IMG/VR virus record: IMGVR_UViG_3300009504_000019
Span: 1 to 33,755 of that record
Source of the DNA: a virus
DNA length: 33,755 nt
Direction: 5' to 3' (one strand)
Shown piece by piece: positions 30,978 to 33,755 of the stretch (position 1 is the first letter of the stretch; each line of letters begins with the position of its first letter). Position numbers and translations under genes: made by a program. The notes under the pieces are model-generated. The model was given only the letters and a program-made list of their open reading frames with translations, was not told the origin of the DNA and ran no database searches.

Positions 30978-31442
30978 TTAGACGCGTTTCACCCGGACAA
31001 GGGTATCCGCTGCCAAGGCACCACCCGTAGATTCTTGGACTTCAAACGGTTCCATTTCAACGGTACCGGTCGTCTTAATCCATAATCCCGTACTGGCGTC
31101 ATTGATGAGCAGGTCACCAATTACAAGGTTTTCGCCCGAGGTAACCAAGACCAGCAACTCGTCGCCATGTTCCGGCATGTAGTAGCGAACGGTACCACCT
31201 TCGGCATAAGGGTCCGTTACCGTTTTGCCTAAGAGGTAGTCCTCCATAGCGATCCGTACCAAGCCTCGGTGTCCGTCAACGGTACCACCGATACCCACTA
31301 CAAATTCGCCATCCGTGTTCTTTTGGATTCCCATACCCGGATAGATATAAGGATCGCCAAGACCGTCATACTCATTAACGATCACACCTTCTTCAATGTG
31401 ACCAACTCCCTTGAGAACGATGGTCTGAAAATCAGTTGCCAT
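30978..31442 (-). CDS. capsid decoration-like protein, 154 aa
   Basis: The protein is beta-rich and acidic, with a hinge-like central segment (MEDYLLGKTVTDPYAEGGTVRYYMPEHGDELLVLVTSGENLVIGDLLIND). The pattern of a small barrel with GDLL and VRVKRV near the end is what I know from head decoration and stabilisation proteins, in the invariant place just before the major capsid gene. AAGGT lies about nine bases before the start. It probably coats or cements the capsid surface. Confidence 0.65.
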   Translation of the reverse strand: MATDFQTIVLKGVGHIEEGVIVNEYDGLGDPYIYPGMGIQKNTDGEFVVGIGGTVDGHRGLVRIAMEDYLLGKTVTDPYAEGGTVRYYMPEHGDELLVLVTSGENLVIGDLLINDASTGLWIKTTGTVEMEPFEVQESTGGALAADTLVRVKRV

Positions 31443-31482
31443 GTTTTTCTACCTTAATTGATTGTTGTGAAAATTCCAATAA

Positions 31483-31500
31483 CTACTTCAACAGAAGCAG
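31483..31500 (-). terminator. weak hairpin after the scaffold-like gene
   Basis: Two bases after the stop of the scaffold-like gene the leftward transcript has CTGCTTC (31500-31494) pairing with GAAGTAG (31489-31483) around a 4-base loop, with one G-U pair. TTATTGG follows. The stem is short and the U-run poor, so it may only stabilise mRNA ends and not terminate. It separates the scaffold-like gene from the decoration and capsid genes. Confidence 0.35.
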
Positions 31501-31502
31501 TC

Positions 31503-32048
31503 TTATTTGCGAGTCATATACTCAGCACCCGGAAGCGGCAAAGGCTTCACGTCGGCTGAGCGATTAACAACAGGGGCTCCACCGGCTCCCATGAAATCAT
31601 AGTTTCCCGAAGAGCTGTTGACGGTTGCCATAGCGGCAAAGGCCTTAAGATCTTCCAGCGAACGAGAGCCCAATTCTTCCGCAGACAATGGACAATTTTC
31701 ATTGGCCACAATCGTAGAAATCAATTGCTCACGTTGTTCGGCTTCAACCTTTTGGGCATTGGCCACTAGACGACGCAATTCCGGAGGAGCTTGTGCCATC
31801 CACTCGTTCGCCGACATCTTCTTCGGATACTTCTTGGCAACTGCCATTTCCTCTTCGTCGTCTTCTTCCATTTGGGCTTTAGCCAATTGCGGAGGCATAG
31901 CGTTATTGACCAGATCGTCCAACTTATCGGGCTCGGCCAGAGCGACCAATTGGTTGTCCGTAAGGTTTTCCAAAACGTCTTCGGAGAAGTCGCTATTGGT
32001 GGTAATCTGGTCTACAAGGGCTTGACGTTGTTCGGCAGAAAATGCCAT
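31503..32048 (-). CDS. scaffold-like head assembly protein with internal repeat
   Basis: The 181-residue protein has two related helical units: AEQRQALVDQITTNSDFSED (residues 5-24 and on) and AEQREQLISTIVANENCPLS (about 102-121 and on), each followed by a second helix ending in LVALAEPD or LKAFAAMA. Such short helix pairs are common in proteins or protein tails next to DUF2213 capsid maturation proteins. An acidic stretch (EEDDEEEM) lies between the units, as in scaffold proteins. The start follows AAGGA. It probably guides shell assembly with the upstream protein. Confidence 0.6.
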   Translation of the reverse strand: MAFSAEQRQALVDQITTNSDFSEDVLENLTDNQLVALAEPDKLDDLVNNAMPPQLAKAQMEEDDEEEMAVAKKYPKKMSANEWMAQAPPELRRLVANAQKVEAEQREQLISTIVANENCPLSAEELGSRSLEDLKAFAAMATVNSSSGNYDFMGAGGAPVVNRSADVKPLPLPGAEYMTRK

Positions 32049-32110
32049 AATTCATTCCTTAGAGTTGGGGTTACTGAAATCTGACTTTATAAGTTTATCT
32101 AAAATGAAGC

Positions 32111-33755
32111 TTATTCCATCTTAGATTTGAAAGAGGAAACAGGCATGGTTGCTTTCTTAATCTTCCCACCTGGAAGCTTATATGAAACGGTTACTAAGTC
32201 GGGTCCACCAGAACCTTTCTTATAATCTTCAATCTTGGCAGAGACAGTACCATTAGTAGATTTGAATTTAACCGTTTTGCCAACGGAGATAGGTTTCTTT
32301 GGGGTAGAATCTACCTTGGCAGTTTTTGAGTCTGTAGCTTGGAATTGAGCTTTAATTGACGCAGAAACAAGTTGTTGCATCTTGGCTTGTTTATCGCCAG
32401 ATTTGATCTGCGTTTCTTTAGTAGGAGTTGATTTGTCTGCGGTTGAAGCCTTTTCTAAATAGGCTCTCTTATACTCATAGAAAGAACCTACGTCACCTTT
32501 TGTACTATCACTCTTATAATCTTTCAAAATCTTAATTTTGAGAGCATCATCTATATCTGCTTTGCCTGGAGTTTCTTTTGTAATGGATTGTCCAGGTTTA
32601 AGCCCTGCTTCTTTCTCGGCGTCTCTTAGTGCCTTAGTGCCACCGGAAGTCGCTGCTTCGGGAGACTCGGGCTTTGTGGATTGGAAGTCGGTTTTCTTAA
32701 CTTTAAAAGAACCCTGAGCACTTCCTCCGCTAGATTTTCCACCTATATCACGAATATGATCATGTAATGTAGAGTCAGAGACCCCTTCAACAAAGAACCC
32801 ACCATCCGTAGCTCCAGTGAGAACCCCAACTGTTTTTCCGTCTTTTATGATCGAGTGGTATCCGGATGAATCTTCTTTAATTGAATACCCTTTGGGCAGT
32901 CCCTTACTGAATTCAGATTCTTGGGAAGATAGAGCACTTTGAGACTTGGACTTTTCGGTAACAGGTTTGTCTAACTCAGATACATCGTCAGGCCAAGCTT
33001 CTTTAGAAAACTTAGAAGCCTTTACTGATTTTTGAAAGTTTGCTGCGTCCTGTTCGGTTTGAAATATAAACTCCGAACCCTTATCAGTCGGTGAACCAAA
33101 CTTGCCTCCATGCTTTTCTGCTAACTTAGCAATCTCATTCTGTGCCGCCTTGCTTGGTCCTTTGCCGTCTTCTCGCAAGTGAACTCCATGGGTAAAGCTC
33201 TTACCGGTAGCCTTATCTCCAGAAGCTCCTTTGCCGGTACCTTTCTTCAGGACTTTACCTTTGGGACCACCTGCTCGGACTTCACCGCTGCCACTAATAA
33301 AGATTCGGGATCCATCTTCGGTTGTACGCCAAACACCTTCAGCGTTGACGGTAGGTTGAAAGCTCCAATCAGTCATAATGAATTCGTTGTTAACAGTTTT
33401 CTGAAAAGAAGACTTACACTTCTGGCACTCGCCGTGACACTTACAAGGTTCCATTTCCAAACTCCACTCACTAAATGACAGCGTAGTACCAGACTTTTCA
33501 TAGGCCTTAACTAAAGCCTTCATCTCATTAACCGCAAGCCCACATCCGTCGTCAAGCGAGCAAGCCCCTTTGGCGGTAGGCAATAGAGCTAGGTGGTCTG
33601 GAGCAAAATTGGTTGCTCGGTGGGTGTACTCTTTGCCTCTATAAGATCCACGCTCGGGTTGATTTTCTGTGCCAAGCCCTGTACTGACTTCGATTTTATC
33701 GCCGCGTTCAGTACGATTGGCCAATGCCGGATTCACAGCCCTGAGCTTCTCAATA
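32111..33755 (-). CDS. DUF2213-like capsid maturation protein, N-terminus missing
   Basis: The frame runs to the right edge of the window; the GTG at 33736 is probably an internal Val, since the codons upstream (I-E-K-L-R-A) are open. KIEVSTGLGTENQPERGSYRG and HLALLPTAKGACSLDDGCG match DUF2213, a phage family found next to capsid genes and thought to act in head maturation. After that, a Cys cluster (C98, C100, C104 and C107, counted from 33736), an EGVWRTTEDGSRIFI segment and about 390 residues of Ser/Lys/Thr-rich linker and small beta modules follow. That long extension is unusual. The catalytic part, if any, lies partly outside the window. Confidence 0.65.
   Translation of the reverse strand, partial: IEKLRAVNPALANRTERGDKIEVSTGLGTENQPERGSYRGKEYTHRATNFAPDHLALLPTAKGACSLDDGCGLAVNEMKALVKAYEKSGTTLSFSEWSLEMEPCKCHGECQKCKSSFQKTVNNEFIMTDWSFQPTVNAEGVWRTTEDGSRIFISGSGEVRAGGPKGKVLKKGTGKGASGDKATGKSFTHGVHLREDGKGPSKAAQNEIAKLAEKHGGKFGSPTDKGSEFIFQTEQDAANFQKSVKASKFSKEAWPDDVSELDKPVTEKSKSQSALSSQESEFSKGLPKGYSIKEDSSGYHSIIKDGKTVGVLTGATDGGFFVEGVSDSTLHDHIRDIGGKSSGGSAQGSFKVKKTDFQSTKPESPEAATSGGTKALRDAEKEAGLKPGQSITKETPGKADIDDALKIKILKDYKSDSTKGDVGSFYEYKRAYLEKASTADKSTPTKETQIKSGDKQAKMQQLVSASIKAQFQATDSKTAKVDSTPKKPISVGKTVKFKSTNGTVSAKIEDYKKGSGGPDLVTVSYKLPGGKIKKATMPVSSFKSKME

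Overview
This window is most likely a fragment of a tailed double-stranded DNA phage or prophage. The tail is probably long and non-contractile: I see a tape-measure protein, a tail tube and a tail terminator, but no sheath. The host cannot be read directly. The matrixin-type protease with an RCxxPD switch, the Cys-rich N-terminal domain on a glycosyltransferase and the poly-Ser protein with Cys-rich ends are loosely reminiscent of Planctomycetota-associated phages, but that is inference. There is no integrase, no identifiable repressor pair, no tRNA and no CRISPR array. The genes use the standard code, and late genes are packed with ATGA or shorter overlaps.

Layout. From 1 to about 4420, eight rightward genes form an early or replication-type block: a ParB-fold protein cut by the window edge, several small unknown proteins, a superfamily 1 (UvrD/PcrA-like) helicase and a small helix-turn-helix regulator. 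Two structured intergenic elements lie in this block (2128-2174 and 4043-4113). It ends at a strong terminator (4439-4469).

From 33755 down to 4447 every gene runs leftward, probably as one long late operon. In transcription order: a capsid maturation protein (DUF2213-like, cut by the window edge), a scaffold-like protein, a decoration-like protein and the major capsid protein. Then comes about 11.5 kb that normally would not sit between capsid and neck genes: an MMP-like zymogen metalloprotease with a cysteine-switch motif, a subtilisin, a secreted PKD-thioredoxin-like protein, two single-span coiled-coil proteins, and a set of beta-rich virion or fibre proteins including a parallel beta-helix and a protein of 24 repeats of 20 residues. 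After that come the neck genes (connector, head closure, gp10-like, terminator), the tail tube, the tail chaperones with a probable -1 frameshift, the tape measure and two tail-tip proteins.

The last block (4447-11253) is the most unusual. A 279-residue Ser-rich, mucin-like protein with Cys-rich ends is followed directly by six sugar-modifying genes: a Cys-rich glycosyltransferase, a glycosyltransferase-methyltransferase fusion, a DUF3431 glycosyltransferase-like protein, UDP-galactopyranose mutase, a phosphoribosyltransferase-HAD phosphatase fusion and an FkbM-type methyltransferase. Together these look like a phage-encoded pathway that builds a methylated glycan containing furanose sugars (galactofuranose, possibly ribofuranose). 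The neighbouring Ser-rich virion protein is an attractive acceptor; modification of the host surface is the main alternative.
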